Counted from the stretch's first letter, positions 14,215-27,142 are shown. The stretch is DNA of 64,000 nucleotides from Hemibagrus wyckioides (GCF_019097595.1 NC_080720.1:17390852-17454851), one strand, 5' to 3'. The notes: generated by a model not told the origin, from the letters alone. Made by a program: numbers and translations.

Positions 14215-14430
14215 TAAGCTTTTTGTTTGTGTACACACCTTTCCGGTATTGACCCTGTCTGTTTTGAGCATTGCGTTCCGTCTAGCTCGGTTATATCTGT
14301 CTGCTGATCCCCTGATAGTGCCTGGGTATGGGCGTAGGGTTTGGTTTGCCCTTTTGGATTTGTCTGCTTCGCTCAATAAACTCTGCACTTGTATCCAAAC
14401 TGTGTCTGTTCCTGACAAAAAGGGCGAGTC
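14215..14430 (+). repeat. Possible LTR-like or other retroelement 3' fragment
   Basis: Unusually GC-richer than its surroundings. It contains 'ggtattgaccctgtctg', 'tttggatttgtctgcttcg', an AATAAA polyadenylation signal followed by 'ctctgcacttg', and ends near 'tgttcctgaca'. This order resembles the end of fish LTR or related repeats known to me. A similar arrangement (AATAAAACATT ... TGACA) is visible on the minus strand at about 52300-52350. No coding part is present. Confidence 0.4.
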
Positions 14431-15469
14431 TGACTGATACCTCCAGAACATGGCTTACTTCACTACAGTTCAGCACAGGAAATTCACAGCATTTACAGGA
14501 AGAGCTGGCACATTTGATATTTATTAGGGTTTTAGCACACATAAACGCAATGATCACAACTATCCAAGCTTTCTGAATGGCAAGATTGGTTTCATTATCT
14601 GTGGATTAGTGTGTAAGTCCCATGTCTAGGTTTTTGTAAACAGAAAAGTACAGTTCAAGCATCTTTGGCGTCTCTGTGTTTTGCATGATGGCTCAGCAGT
14701 TTGAAAACAATGTTTTGACTGGCCTCATGTTTCTGTCAGGAAGCCTGCGTTAACATTTATTTAGCTTGACTCGAGTGACGATGGTATTGAGAGTCACCAA
14801 AAGACTCCATTGTGACAGGGACAGCTGGGAGAAATAGGCTAGCAGGGTTAAGCTTGCCTGTCTTTCAAAGATAAAAAAACGATCAATATTAAATTTCATT
14901 TTTGACTTTCATATCAGATTAACTGCTCTTAACAAATGTTGTAAGGCAGATTATTTTGGACTTTTCGGGAACAGAAATCAGTAAGAGAAATACACAGAAT
15001 TGTATGAAGATGTGATGCTGGGGCTGAATTGAGTCTAGCTCAGTATCAGTCATGTCCAGTCATTACATAACGTCAAATAACCCCTACGTTTGATTCTCCA
15101 TGTGTCATCCTGCTCAGCCAGCTGACACATCCGTACCACATAATCAGCAGTGATGGAGAAGAACACACGAAATACAGTTGTGGGTGTAAGGAAGAGGTGG
15201 ATTATTTACTCTATCAAATTCTTCCACAAAATACCACCTTAAGAGGAGAAATACAACAAAGTAGATAGACTAAGCACATCGTCCAGTCATGCTACAAATT
15301 ACACAAATAGATGACAGAACAGTGTTTATTTATTTTTTATTTTTGGTTTTAACAAAAGGTTAAAAGCTTTTCTGATTAACGTATTTGGCATTCAGATGAA
15401 ATACAGCACAGAGCATTACAGACTTGCCTTGAAAAATTAGAAATCATGATTGCAGCTGCATATCCACTT

Positions 15470-15813
15470 TGTGTGTGTTTGTGTGTGTGTGTGAGTGCAC
15501 GTGTGCATCTGTGTGCATGCATGTGCGTGAGTGTATGTGTGTGTGTGTATGCATGCGTGTATGTGCATTTGTGTGTGTGTGTGTGTGTGCGCATGCCTGT
15601 GTGTGTGTGCATTTGTGTGTGTGTGTGTGCGCGTGCCTGTGTGTGTGTGCATGCGAGTGTGTACGTTTGTGTGTGTGTTTGCATGTGCATGTGTGTGTGT
15701 GTGCGTATATATGTGCATGCGTGAGCGTGTATGTTTGTGTATGTGTGTATATGTGTGTGTGTTTGCGTATGTAAACATATAAGTGTGTGTATTTGTGTGT
15801 GTGTGTGTGTGTG
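15470..15813. repeat. Long compound (TG)n microsatellite, about 344 bp
   Basis: TG dinucleotides interrupted by CA, TA and C steps, with near-duplicated 40-50 base segments (for example the gcatttgtgtg blocks around 15565 and 15610). All six frames give artefactual His/Thr or Cys/Val ORFs of about 80-130 residues. Confidence 0.95.
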
Positions 15814-17984
15814 ACAGTTTGCAACACATAGTTCTTATCAAGCCGTTGATAAGACCTTGGGATGTAATGTGTTGCTTAAACCTAATAATGTCATTGTCAA
15901 GCTATTGACAGATATTAGATCTCTGTCCTCCCATCTAATATCACCACCGGTTGTCACTGACAATCGCTATGTACATTTGACGATTTAATATGCCGGAAAA
16001 GTGTTATCTGACGTTAAGGGCTTTTCACACACAGCAGATAGCAAATTGCTTTTCACTCCACATGCCTCAGAATTCTGGCTCAGCACAGGTTTTTATTCAG
16101 ACAGTAAAATATGGCTTGCTTCTCTTATGTGCTAATAGTGACAGCAACACTAAGCACACTTGGCCAGTGATGAATGTGCCATTATTTTAAACCTACAGAC
16201 TTCATACTGAAAACTGAGCATGGTTGACCCATTTTGTAATGTGTTATTTCAACAAAATATAAACATATATGAACTGGAGAACCGCAGCATTTGTGCATGA
16301 TGTCATTCTCACAGAGCAGACTGTTAGAAGATGTGAGATGATTGAATGATTTCTCCCAATGTCACAAGCCAAGGATTCATCTTCCAGGACTGGCAGCAAT
16401 CTTTTGATATAGAGAAAAAAAAACCTAGAAAAGGGGACATTGGAATGATTCAATTAGGAGGAAATGCATTCAAGGCATTATGCAGTTATCATGAAAGTTT
16501 TCGAGAATACAATTTTTTACAAGTAACATTATACAATATCTTCAAGCATTTTCATTTCATTTCGACTTGTTCAGTGAGTGGTTAGTCTTAAAAGACCAGC
16601 ATGCATTGTTATTGTGAAAATATCTTAATGATGTGTTATTATACAATCTTTTTGCGGTGCCTCTCAGAGCTGGCCTGTCTGTGATTATACATTATAGCAC
16701 TGTACAGAAAAGACCCACACGCATCTTCTAAGATACAAGTTAATTAAGTTTATGCTTTTGCTGGCACAAAACCTGTGCAGCTGTGGAGTGCTTTTTACAG
16801 GCAGATGTCTGATTTATATGCTTTCCTCAAGGGCAAAGCTGCCTCCACAGCCATCGTTGAGAGAGGGAGACACTAACACACAAGGCTCTGTGCATTCTCC
16901 TGTTCACACAGCATGCCTCATATACAGGTGACATGAGCCTTTATAACCTTATGCATTTACACACAGAGAGAAATGAAACGCTATGTATGTACTTGATTAA
17001 GAGATCCAGGCTTGGGTTGATGTTTGGAATCTTGGAACAGATTTCCACTGCCAAAGGCTTAATCATTAGGAGTTAAGTGGCAGAAATGATGTTAGCTGCC
17101 TGGAATTATACCAAGATGCTTGAAAGAGATTGGATGACAAGGACAGTGCTTTGCATAAACAATAGCAGATGCAGTAAATGAGATTCATATCTTAGCATCT
17201 GAAAAATGCAGTCCAGAATGCATCAGATATGTTTACCTTGAAATGTTTCGCAATTCTGGAAAAATTAGCACAGCCACAATGGTGTGCAATCAGAGAACAA
17301 ATTGAAATTATCTTTAGCTAATCTGTTTTCTTCTAAAAACAAAAGGGCACAAGCTTCTTTTTTTCCACTCAGTATTTTCCAGCAATGTTCAATGTCATAT
17401 TAATCAGTAAGTTTACTCTCTATTAAATTCTTGTTTCTAGAAATGAGCACTATCACTCTTGCAATCATGCAGTTATACTGAATATCGTGCCCTTACACCT
17501 ACAGCCAAATAACAGTTACAGAATATTTCAAAAAGTCTCAGTACATTGGGGGAGATTAACATTTTTAAGCAAAATGTAACTTGATTTAAAAAAAAAAAAC
17601 TCCTCTACATGATTGCCATTTCTTAAACTCTCACAGAGTCATCTCTCTCAATTTCTCCAGGTTTGGCAGCAGTGTCAACACTGTCATGAGCTTGTCCTGT
17701 TTCCTGTTAAAGTTCATTGCAAACTTACATCATCATCTCAATCCAGCCATGAGAAAATAAACAAAGGCATGCTATAAAGCTTGAAAAAAAAAGTGTTAAA
17801 AAGTGTTTATTCCCCCTCTGTGTAGAGAATTTGGGGCCTCCATCTAGCAGTTCAACTGTGTAGCAGTGTGATACTGCTTAATTAAACTGGTTTGTGCGTA
17901 TGTGTATCAAAGGTGTTATATACTATAAATAATGATAAATAATTATATTTTTTCTTCTTCTTCTTTTTCTTCTTTATTTGTCTA

Positions 17985-18085
17985 TGCTACACAGAACCAA
18001 AGGAAGGGTTCTATTTCATGCTTCCTATATAGTACCACAAAATGGATCTTTATATAAAATCATTTAGGGGTTCTTTTTATTTGTA
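17985..18085. repeat. Candidate MITE-like fragment with GGGTTCT words
   Basis: Carries 'aggaagggttctatt', 'cctatatagtacc' and 'ggggttcttttta', which resemble the 'aaagggttct...tatatagaacc' non-autonomous element family common in fish. A second fragment of the same character lies at 18545-18650; the microsatellite and about 330 bases of unique sequence are between them. Confidence 0.35.
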
Positions 18086-18097
18086 TATATTAGGGGA

Positions 18098-18210
<113 letters not shown>

Positions 18211-18544
18211 GTAATACCATTGTTGTTTTTTACAACTGTAAGCAAAAAATACAGAAATTTCAAATTCATAAATTTAATATGTTTATTTAAACAAAACCAT
18301 TAACATTATGTTCTGAAATAATTGCATACAGTACTGATATCAGCAAACCTTCCACCTCTTAAATAAGTGTTTCTATCATTTCAGTTTGAATAATTTTACA
18401 AAATTAATAAACTATTTGACCGTTTTCTAAAATACATCATCCTTAAACATATCATTTGTGGATAAAATTATCAAAAGTAATGGCACCTTTCACTTTAGAC
18501 ATTCTTTAAATTGTAGAACTGTTTTAATAGAAAAAGTCCATTGC

Positions 18545-18650
18545 TTTTCAAGGGTCCTACACAGAATCTTTTTTTTTAGAAAAGGGTTCTCTTGGCCAGG
18601 TGGAGAACACCAGGGGTATATATAGATCCCCAAGGAAGCTCCTTTTATAA
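18545..18650. repeat. Candidate MITE-like fragment with GGGTTCT words
   Basis: Carries 'gaaaagggttctcttggcc' and 'tatatatagatccccaagg'; see the related fragment at 17985-18085. Possibly the other end of one element. Confidence 0.3.
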
Positions 18651-20870
18651 GACAGTATCATGAGGATGAGAGTGTAGAGATGAGCACATGAAAGAACTGA
18701 ACTGACTAAAGATCTAAAGTGCTGCTGCATCAGACTCTCTAGCTAGAAATGATGGAAGGGCTAAATCCTGCTGGCACTACTATCAGCTCCACTCTCCTTA
18801 TCAAACGAGTAATGTAGAAAAATGTTAACCAAAATGAAAATGTGTTGAGGAAAGAAATTTTAATAAAAAAAATCAACTCTTTTATGATAAAAGAAGTCTA
18901 GAAGCCGTTAAAATCACATGTTAATTATGAAGTTATTATGCAAGTCATAAAGGGTAGGTTTAAATACAGGACTAGTTCAGCTCTTTTCCCTTAAAAAAAT
19001 GACATTTTTGTTTAAAGCAACCATAAATGGTTGTTTTTAGTGTTCTGTTTTCAGAATATGAATGCTGATTGTAGTTTAGTACAGAATATAGTGTTTTATT
19101 ATCACACTGACATTAGGAAAGATCTTTTCAAAGAATCCTCCACATTGAAGCCTCGTATCATATTCTTTTTTTTTTTTTTTTGAGGATGAGTCCACAGAGA
19201 GTTTTATTTCCTCTATAATTACAGAATTGGGATCCTCAAGCAATTTTATAGCCATTTTACTGTCTCTGGGTCTCAGAAGGGATGTCTGAAAGAACTACTT
19301 TCACTTGTCTCTGTTATTGAAGTCACATAAAGTAACATATGGACTCTGAAGTGATCTGAAACTTTTCTACCTCATATTAAATTTTTGTAGAACTCTGTCT
19401 ACAGTTCAGGAAATTATTCAGTTCTGGAATTTAGGAAGTATGAGTTTAAATATCGTAGGTTGGTTTTTTCGAAGCTAATTTGAACCCGAACCTCAGATGG
19501 TAAAAGCTAGGGCATGTTTTAATGTGCAGCCTTCGTTTTGCCTGTAGCAGGTGTGCACTGTCTTATTTCAGTTTGATTCTCACAAGGGTTCCTGTTTCTC
19601 ATCCATTATTAAGAGAAGACATTTACCTGTGTGTGTCAGTCTTTGATGCCCCCCCAATCTCAACAGCAGGCTATTGCAAATGAGATTCATCTGAGACACA
19701 GAACAAGACAAATCAATTCAATAAGGTCTTGTCACTCATACAGCATGTCTTTCGAGATGCTTTCCATCACAGACACACTCCCTCTGTCTCTCTTTCTCTC
19801 GCTCAATCTCCCGTGAGTTATGAAGTGCAGATTTCATTTTTTTTGGTGGGATTTGAAATCTCAGGCTTTCGTCTTCAGGCTTATTTTTTATTCAAAGCTT
19901 CCGACTTATTCATATGCAGCTCTCTATAGGAGGAGTGATAACTATCTCCTCTGGCACTGACAGAAAGAGAGAGAAGAGAGCAAGAGAGGAAAGGAGAGCT
20001 GGTTTTAGTGTTTTGGGAGTCGTGCCAGTTTTGTTGATGAGGCTGATTGGTGCTCTCAGTGGGTAAACAACACTCGATCAGTTAGCGGGCATTCGTCCCT
20101 TTGTAGCAAGCATGCGTGTGTTTTTGAGCCCCTCTGTGTGTGTGTGTGTTTGTGTGTGTGTAATGCAGGATATGAATGCACTATAGGCCTGACAATGATT
20201 GGCACAGCTGGCATCTAATAAAGCAGAGCAGCATTTCCATAGTGCCATGTGTTTATGCACAGTTCAAGTAGCTCCATAAAGCAAAACAGAACACATTAAA
20301 AAAGTACAACTGAGCCCATAAGCCAAGTGTGTGTATGTATATAAAAGCATGAAATAAGTTTGTGTGTGTGCATACTTTGTAGTCTTTGTGCATGACTTTT
20401 TCAGTGTGTGTGGAATTGTTTTTTTTGCTTGATCATGCACTTGTGCTTTGCTTGAGGGCGTATTGGTAAGTTCAGAGGTTCTTAAACTTCTTGCAGGATA
20501 AAATAAATAATAAATCAGCCTCTGTCTGATTACAGCACTGAGTTATTTTGCTGATATAATCCAGCTATTTAAATAACAGACACAATCGGCAAACAGGTGC
20601 CTGCATATTTATGACAAGATCCATTAAACTTGAGTTTAGTTCTACACATTACAGAACACAAACACTATTAAAATACAGATTTGAAATACATCATATTAAC
20701 AGCACTTTCCCTAGTCTTATTAGAACTGCAGTTAGATTCAATTTGCCATTATTTACATTTTTTTATGTTAGGCTTTAGATGAGACTCACTCAGTTCAAGT
20801 GTTTTAATTAGGCTTATAATTATAATTACAAAATAATAACGTAACAACTATAATGACTAGTAGTATTTAG

Positions 20871-20876
<6 letters not shown>

Positions 20877-20903
<27 letters not shown>

Positions 20904-20931
20904 GAAGAAGAAGAAGAAGAAGAAGAAGAAA
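20877..20931. repeat. Compound (AAT)n(AAG)n microsatellite
   Basis: About 26 bases of AAT followed directly by about 29 bases of AAG units. Confidence 0.92.
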
Positions 20932-22134
20932 AATATTAATAATAAGAAAAATATTAATAATAAAACTGCATACCTTCAACAGATTAACTTTAAGAAGCAC
21001 AAGCTAAGGAACTGTATGAGGTCATGTGTTTGCATGTTTCTGAATCTCAGCTGAGACTCAGAGTGATGGGGTGTGTGATTTAAGCACTGCTGTAATTAAA
21101 CTGTATTTTGACTTTAATTAGACATGCTGCTGATAGTAAGGGATAGTGGAATGGCACAGGGCTTAATCAGTTAAATGGGTGAATAAGTGTGTGTGGGGGT
21201 GAAGGAAGGAAATAGGGCAAGGGCACATCAGCAGGGCGTTAATTGAAACATTTCTCGGCTGCTGAACAAAGCCCTGCTTACGGGAAAGTAGGAAGCTTCC
21301 CGACAGGATGCTGCGATGCGGCTCAACTTCTAGCCTTTGAGGTCCCGCTGCACCTGTCCTCACACACGAACCAGTTCTGCCCCGTCAGTTTTTAAACACC
21401 AGACGAAAAGGTCAGATTGTTTGAAGGAAGGTCAACCGGGAGACTGCTGAAGCACTAAAGCAGAACTTTATATATGCAACTTCACATTCTCCACTGTGTA
21501 ATAAAGGAGACTGTTGAAGCACATTGGCACCTCTTTGCCAGGCGCTTTGTGCATGTCGAGCACTTCACCACAACAACAAGCTTCCTAACAAAAGCCCCTT
21601 TAGATGTGGATTGGGCAAGTTTGCACATGCAAAGCAATGCTTAGGTTCCCAGTGGTGTTTCTCTCAAGATTGCAAAGCTACAGTACACATTAGAGCTACA
21701 GCTGTTTACCCTTGTAGGCATTTTGTTTGTTCATCTTGTGCTTTCTCGTATCACTCTACAATACTGTATTTGGAACAAAAGCCCATTTCACATATTGCAC
21801 ACTATTTAGGATGCTGTCAGGTGCCTATATGCCAAAATAGGAGATAGTTTGCTTTCATCTTCAGTCTGGCACTGTTAATAGCATCTCATGGGAGAGAGGT
21901 TAGAGAGGCGAGGGGGAACGCCAGGCAGACGCGATGTTCATCTGTCTTTTTTTCATGTCTATTTAGAGATGGTATTCAGTAACAGCCGGTTTATAAAGCA
22001 CAGTGCTTGGAAATGCTGGAAGTACTTAGAAGGTTTTAAGGTGGATCGGGAAGTGGGTGCCAAACTGGGCAGAGGGGCTCCCATGGGTATGGTGGTTCTG
22101 GTACTGTGTGTCTGCTACTTGGGGAGCAAGATAG

Positions 22135-22137
<3 letters not shown>

Positions 22138-22169
<32 letters not shown>
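22138..22169. repeat. (GA)n microsatellite
   Basis: Pure GA run of about 30 bases. Confidence 0.9.
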
Positions 22170-22173
<4 letters not shown>

Positions 22174-22276
22174 TGGAATGGGGATGGGAGGTAGGGGACA
22201 GAACTACCATAATGGCTTTATTAAATGAGTCCCATATTATTTGTAATTAATTCCTATATAGGGAGCTTCATACACT

Positions 22277-22313
<37 letters not shown>

Positions 22314-22348
22314 TGAGTGAGAGAGAGAGAGAAAGAAAGAAAGAAAGA
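22277..22348. repeat. Compound (GA)n/(GAAA)n microsatellite
   Basis: GA run with GATA and GAGT interruptions passing into GAAA units. Confidence 0.9.
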
Positions 22349-22602
22349 TTGCTCCTGCTGTTTACTGCCATGTGCTCTGGAAGTAGGTCAGGTATCCTCA
22401 GCTTTAATAGATTCACACTGAACTACACACTGTATCTGAGGCACAGAGCAGCCTCTCCCAATAAAGATCAGCAAAGCCTCCCCATTAGAGGGGACAATGC
22501 TTCAAAGCTCCATGAAACATGCACACAGACTTACATATCCCCACATATAGTCAGTGAATCATGTGAATAAATGTATTCCTTCCTTTTCGGTTCTTTTATC
22601 TG

Positions 22603-22658
22603 ACCACAAATGCCATGCAGTGAATATATATATATTTTCACTGCATGACATTTGTGGT
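22603..22658. other. Hairpin-forming inverted repeat, 22-bp arms, AT-rich loop
   Basis: Left arm 22603-22624 and right arm 22637-22658 are reverse complements at 21 of 22 positions (single C/A mismatch at 22613/22648). The 12-base centre is tatatatatatt and can pair further. It could be a short non-autonomous element or a foldback transcript; see findings. Confidence 0.75.
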
Positions 22659-22928
22659 TTAAAGTAGTAGGTGTAAAGTAGTGAGACAGAAATACTGGCC
22701 CCGCTATCAGTGATTGCTGAATGTACAATAATCTCAGTTTGTGTGCTTGTTCTTACAATTTACAAAAGCTCTTTATTATAGTCTATAACCCTTTTTTTTT
22801 TTAAAGCACACCCTATATAAAAACAGTGAGAGGAAAAACGACTTCGTCCTGTAAAAGTGAGGTCGATCTGGAGATGTTTCATTCTCTGGGAAATCCCATG
22901 AGTCAATACCTTTGTGGAAGACTTGAAT

Positions 22929-22950
22929 ACACACACACACACACACACAC
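22929..22950. repeat. (AC)n microsatellite
   Basis: Pure AC run. Confidence 0.9.
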
Positions 22951-23584
22951 ATGCACTCTAACCATTAAGCTCCAGAGAGAGTAGGTGGATTTATGTAGCA
23001 GTAGACTAAATGGACTGCAGTATAGATTTCTTACTGTACATCCACTGTACTCTGTTACCATCTGAGGGTGTGGATTCACTGTGGTAGTCCATGTGCTCAT
23101 ATGTTGAGAATGACTTGAATAGTGGAACATTCAGCGTATCTCTTTAAATCTGTGAGTGGATTAATGATGCTTTCCCTGTGGGTTTGACTCTTATATGCCG
23201 TTGCTTGAACATGGTCACAGAAGAGAGCAGTGTAGATCACTGAGTCAACCTGAAGCCGGTCAATCACAATTCAATATATCATAGTTAATGGGCTCTGCTT
23301 ACCACAAGGCTGGGATTTACGTCTGCCCTTTCAAATACCTAGCCAAAGCAGAAACACTATAGGAGACGCAGTGGTGCAGTGTAGGACTGGTTTCTCTGTA
23401 CTCTAGTAAAAACAAGAAGCATTTTGTGTATGTAAATAGCAAGAAAAAGTGGCACTCAGAAATATCCTGCATTTTTCCAAACAGAAAATGGGTTCAATAC
23501 TGTACCCAGGAGTCATAATCTAGTAAAAGTAAAGATACCATACTGAACATTGACTCAAGCGAATGTTAAAGTAACCCATGAGAA

Positions 23585-23800
23585 CTCACATGAGCTCATT
23601 GAAGTAGCTGGCTCACAGCTCTAGGGTCCTTGGTTTTATCCGGAGCTCAGATTATTCTCTGTGTGGAGTTTCATATGTTCACCCAGTGTCAGCATGGGTT
23701 ACCTCAGTGTTTTAAAGTTTTCTCCCAGTGGAAGCAAAATAATTCTAGTCTGTCTTGATATTGTTTTCAAGCCACAAACAGGGGTACCACTAGAGCTCCA
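23585..23800 (+). repeat. Decayed tRNA-derived SINE-like fragment
   Basis: Shares with the repeat at 9957 the landmarks 'ggctcacagctctagggtcct', 'ctgtgtggagtttcatatgttc' and 'gggttacctcagtgtt...ttctccca'. The 3' half is missing or unrecognisable. Confidence 0.5.
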
Positions 23801-24346
23801 GTAAAAATTTCCCTGCTAAATCATAGTGATGAGGTAGATATTTCTGAAAATAGTCTTATCTGTTCATTGAACGTTATCGAATACGTTATTTGAATTATTT
23901 AAAACACGAAGGCTGATTGTAAAGCCAGCTGAAGCGAAAATATCCTGTGCATCCTCTTCAATCATACGCCTCGCCCCCTCGCTGTGCTCCTCCTCCCTTC
24001 ACTTTTCACCATGGAAACCTCGACTTGCAGTCAGACAATAATTCATAATATGACATTGGTGTTGAGGACTGAGGAGAGGGAACTACCAGGCTAATGCTTA
24101 TCGCTGTGTTAATGAGTAGTATGTGAATTTAAAATGAACAAGGACATCCCTTTTCCAGATCTAATTTACTTGCCACAGATTTCATCGATAACATTTAACG
24201 TTAACTGCTAAGAGAACGCTTGCTTATCTCTTTTAATTTGATATTCTGCCACAGACTATGTGATTTTGTCATCATCACTGAAAGCTTTTGATTTATTTAT
24301 ATTGATGGCTTAATAGTTAGTTTGCTCACGAAAATGCTAGTTGTGG

Positions 24347-24355
24347 ATAAATAGA

Positions 24356-24390
<35 letters not shown>

Positions 24391-24392
24391 AT
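24347..24392. repeat. (AAAT)n microsatellite
   Basis: Tetranucleotide run of about 11 units. Confidence 0.92.
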
Positions 24393-25584
24393 ACTACTCC
24401 AAAAATCACTGGAATTGAATGCTTGGTGCTGTTTCTTGTGGGGGGATGCTGTGATCAAGCTCTGGAAATATACCTGGTCACAGTTCATTTGAATACAGTT
24501 AATAAAGAATACCAGATCATTCACTGCTTTCAACCCAGCCAGTCACTAATGTAAAATAGTTTAGCTGCTTTTAATGAAGTAGAAATACTTGTACCGTGGA
24601 TAAAGTTTAAATCCCCAAACAGTAAAGTAAGGAAGAGTAAAGATTTATCCTTTCTATGTACTGCTGGTTATTCCAGCATGTCTTGTGTCTTCTCAAGTAA
24701 GGCAGCTAATCAACATTAGCATATTAGCTCGGCTGAAAACAAATAGTGAAACAAAAATGCAAAACAAACAAAACAAGCAAAAATGATTAGAGCAGGACTG
24801 TCAGAACTGTCAGCGTAATACGCATAATCAGCAAATCTAGCTACACATGCAAAGGTGTGCTAGTCAGGCACAGCAGCTACACCAGCACCAGTCTAGCACT
24901 CTTTAGCAGAAACCGGCTTGAACAAGTATTCATTTAGGGTCTATGCTGTTCTTCAAAGCAGTGAAAAAACATCCTTGTCTTTGGAACTAAATGGTGGGTC
25001 TGCTTTCCTGCTATATTTTGAACCTTTTCTCACAAGTAAGCGAATCAAAGCAGTTCTGTAAAATCAGATCAGATCAGGTGCTCATTGCCTTCCATGCAGC
25101 CATGCGAGAACCAAAATGCTTTAAAACTCTATTGTCCAATAAATGTTCAGTTTTGCCCTATAAAACAAACTGTGCATGAAAGTCCTACTGAAGCTGTGTG
25201 GCTGCTGACTTTCTAAAGTTATGAACAAGGTCACACAGCACTGTCAAAAGCTGATTAAATGTAAAATGACGAAAGCCCTTGACAGTTATAAGGAAATAAC
25301 CCATGCCAGCGTGTAGCCTGACACAAAGGGAAAGTGGATATATTTTTTTTTATAACAGCATGATATAAAGTGTGTTATTTCTCTTGTACCACAGCATTTT
25401 CTGGCAATCACAATGTTTATTTAATAACATCATACTATACTAAAATCAGTTTATAATAACATTTAATTTTATGTGACATCCTTTCATTAATGTTACCTCA
25501 TTTTTACAGTATACCTTTCATTTTTTTGTATACATTTTTCTTTGTTTACTAACAACACTTTTTTGGAAAATTATTTTTACTGTT

Positions 25585-25945
25585 ACCCACAGTGTAATTC
25601 TTTTCTTCACACATCCCAGCTGAGTTCGGGCCAAAGAGCAGGGTGATACGATACAGCGCCCCAGGAGCAGGGAGGGTTAAGGGCCTTGCTCAATTGCCCA
25701 GCTTGGTTGTGCTGGTACTTGAACCCCAATCCTCTGATCAACAACCCAGAGCCTTAACCACTTGCTACAGATTGTTAGGAAGCTAGGGTCAGAGCGCATG
25801 GTCAGCCATGATACAGCACCCCTGGAGCAGGGAAGGTTAAGGCTCTTGCCCAGGGCAGTAGCTTTTGCAGTGCTAGGGCTTGAACCCCAGACCTTCTGAT
25901 CAGTGACCCAGTGCCTTAACTGCTTGAGCAACCACTTCCCTGTGT
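25585..25945 (-). repeat. Tandem dimer of a tRNA-derived SINE
   Basis: On the minus strand two related monomers follow each other. Each has a 'gttaaggc/tctgggt..ctgatcaga' head, a B-box-like GGTTCAAG (complement at 25718-25725 and 25879-25886, 161 bases apart), a 'gcaag...ccttaacc...ccctgctcc' block and a 'gctgtatca' block. The 3' tail 'gaagaaaagaattacactgtg' is found only after the distal monomer. The wording resembles SINEs that are very common in catfish. Ends are approximate. Confidence 0.78.
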
Positions 25946-26196
25946 AAAGAATTGATAAAATATCAGAACTAGAATATTAACATATACATATAATTTCTGT
26001 AATATAATTTTGTTGCTGTTATCAAAAATGTATGCACACCTTCTGATTCAGCACTGTAGTATAATACAATATATATGTCATGTGCATTGATGTGTAATAT
26101 AGCCCTACTGTGGAAGGTTTTTTTTTTTTTTAAATCTTAGAGCAGTTGTCTTTGGCCTGCACCTTGTACTTGTAAGAAATGCTTTGTTATGTGTTT

Positions 26197-26300
26197 GATG
26201 GTGATGGTAATGATAGTAGTGGTGGGAGAGGTGATATGATAGTAGGTGGTGGTGATAGTAGTAGTGGTTGTGGTGAGAGTAGTGAGAGTAGTGGTGGCTG
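26197..26300. repeat. Imperfect GGT/AGT trinucleotide-rich repeat
   Basis: Degenerate run of ggt, agt and gat triplets; the minus strand translates as a His/Tyr-rich artefact. Confidence 0.75.
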
Positions 26301-26536
26301 TGCATGAGTCTCATAATGCCTCTAATGTCTAAGGGCTAAAGTGCACTGAGCCTTTACTTTGAGACATCTGTCCAGCTCAAGCAAGAGAGCCTCATTTGCA
26401 GTGTATATCAGCTACAGACAATAAAATAAATCCTAAAATAGCATTTGTGAAGAAACAAATACATTTATGTGCAGTGGTTTAAGTTCTGGGTTTGAATGAC
26501 CCTATGAATCTATCAAAACTCATGCATATTGATGCA

Positions 26537-26880
26537 TAGTGACACATCAGGTTGTATTGTCGCCTCACAGCACAAGGGCCCCTGGCGCTGATTCTGATTA
26601 TTGTCTGCATACAACATCACATGTTCTCCCTGTGTTTTTGTGTGGCTTTCCTCTAGGTGCCTCCAGTATTTTTGAACCTGCCAGAAGCATGCCAGTAGGA
26701 GGCCTAGCGATGTAAAATTGCCCCAGGTGTGAAATAGTGTGTAAATGTGTGTGCAAGCTGCCCTATGATGGACTGGTTGCCTATGCAAGTGTATTGTTGC
26801 TTCATGTCCAGTGTTTCCGGGATTGGCTCTGGATCCTGACCAGGATAAAGCAGTTACTGAAGATGAATGAATGAATTACA
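26537..26880 (+). repeat. tRNA-derived SINE-like repeat, fairly complete
   Basis: Same family as at 9957: 'cgcctcacagcacaagggcc', 'catgttctccctgtg', 'taaaattgcccc', 'tgatggactgg', 'tggctctggatcctgaccaggataaagcagtta', and a 3' end of 'gaagatgaatgaatgaa'. The middle 'ccagtatttttgaacctgcc' is diverged. No unambiguous target-site duplication could be picked out. Confidence 0.72.
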
Positions 26881-27116
26881 TTCAGCACTTTCAAACACAT
26901 TCACATTTAGGACTGCTTTCAACCCTCTCAGCACATCCGCACTGTGTGTGTGTCTGTCTGCCTGTCTATGGGTGTTTATGAGTGCAATGTAATGGACTGT
27001 TGGTCGTGTTTATCCACATAAACTACACAATGCTGCAAGCTCCTTACTAATGAGCCACTAATTCATGATGAATGCATATTTTCACCCTAATAGATGGAAG
27101 AGGTGTACTAAAATGT

Positions 27117-27142
27117 CTGTGTGTGTGTGTGTGTGTGTGTGA
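27117..27142. repeat. (TG)n microsatellite
   Basis: Pure TG run ending in GAGTGG. Confidence 0.9.

Noticed and set aside
15376..15841. His/Thr-rich and Cys/Val-rich ORFs of up to 134 codons on both strands
   Set aside because: They are translations of the TG/CA microsatellite; open in many frames only because the repeat lacks stop codons.
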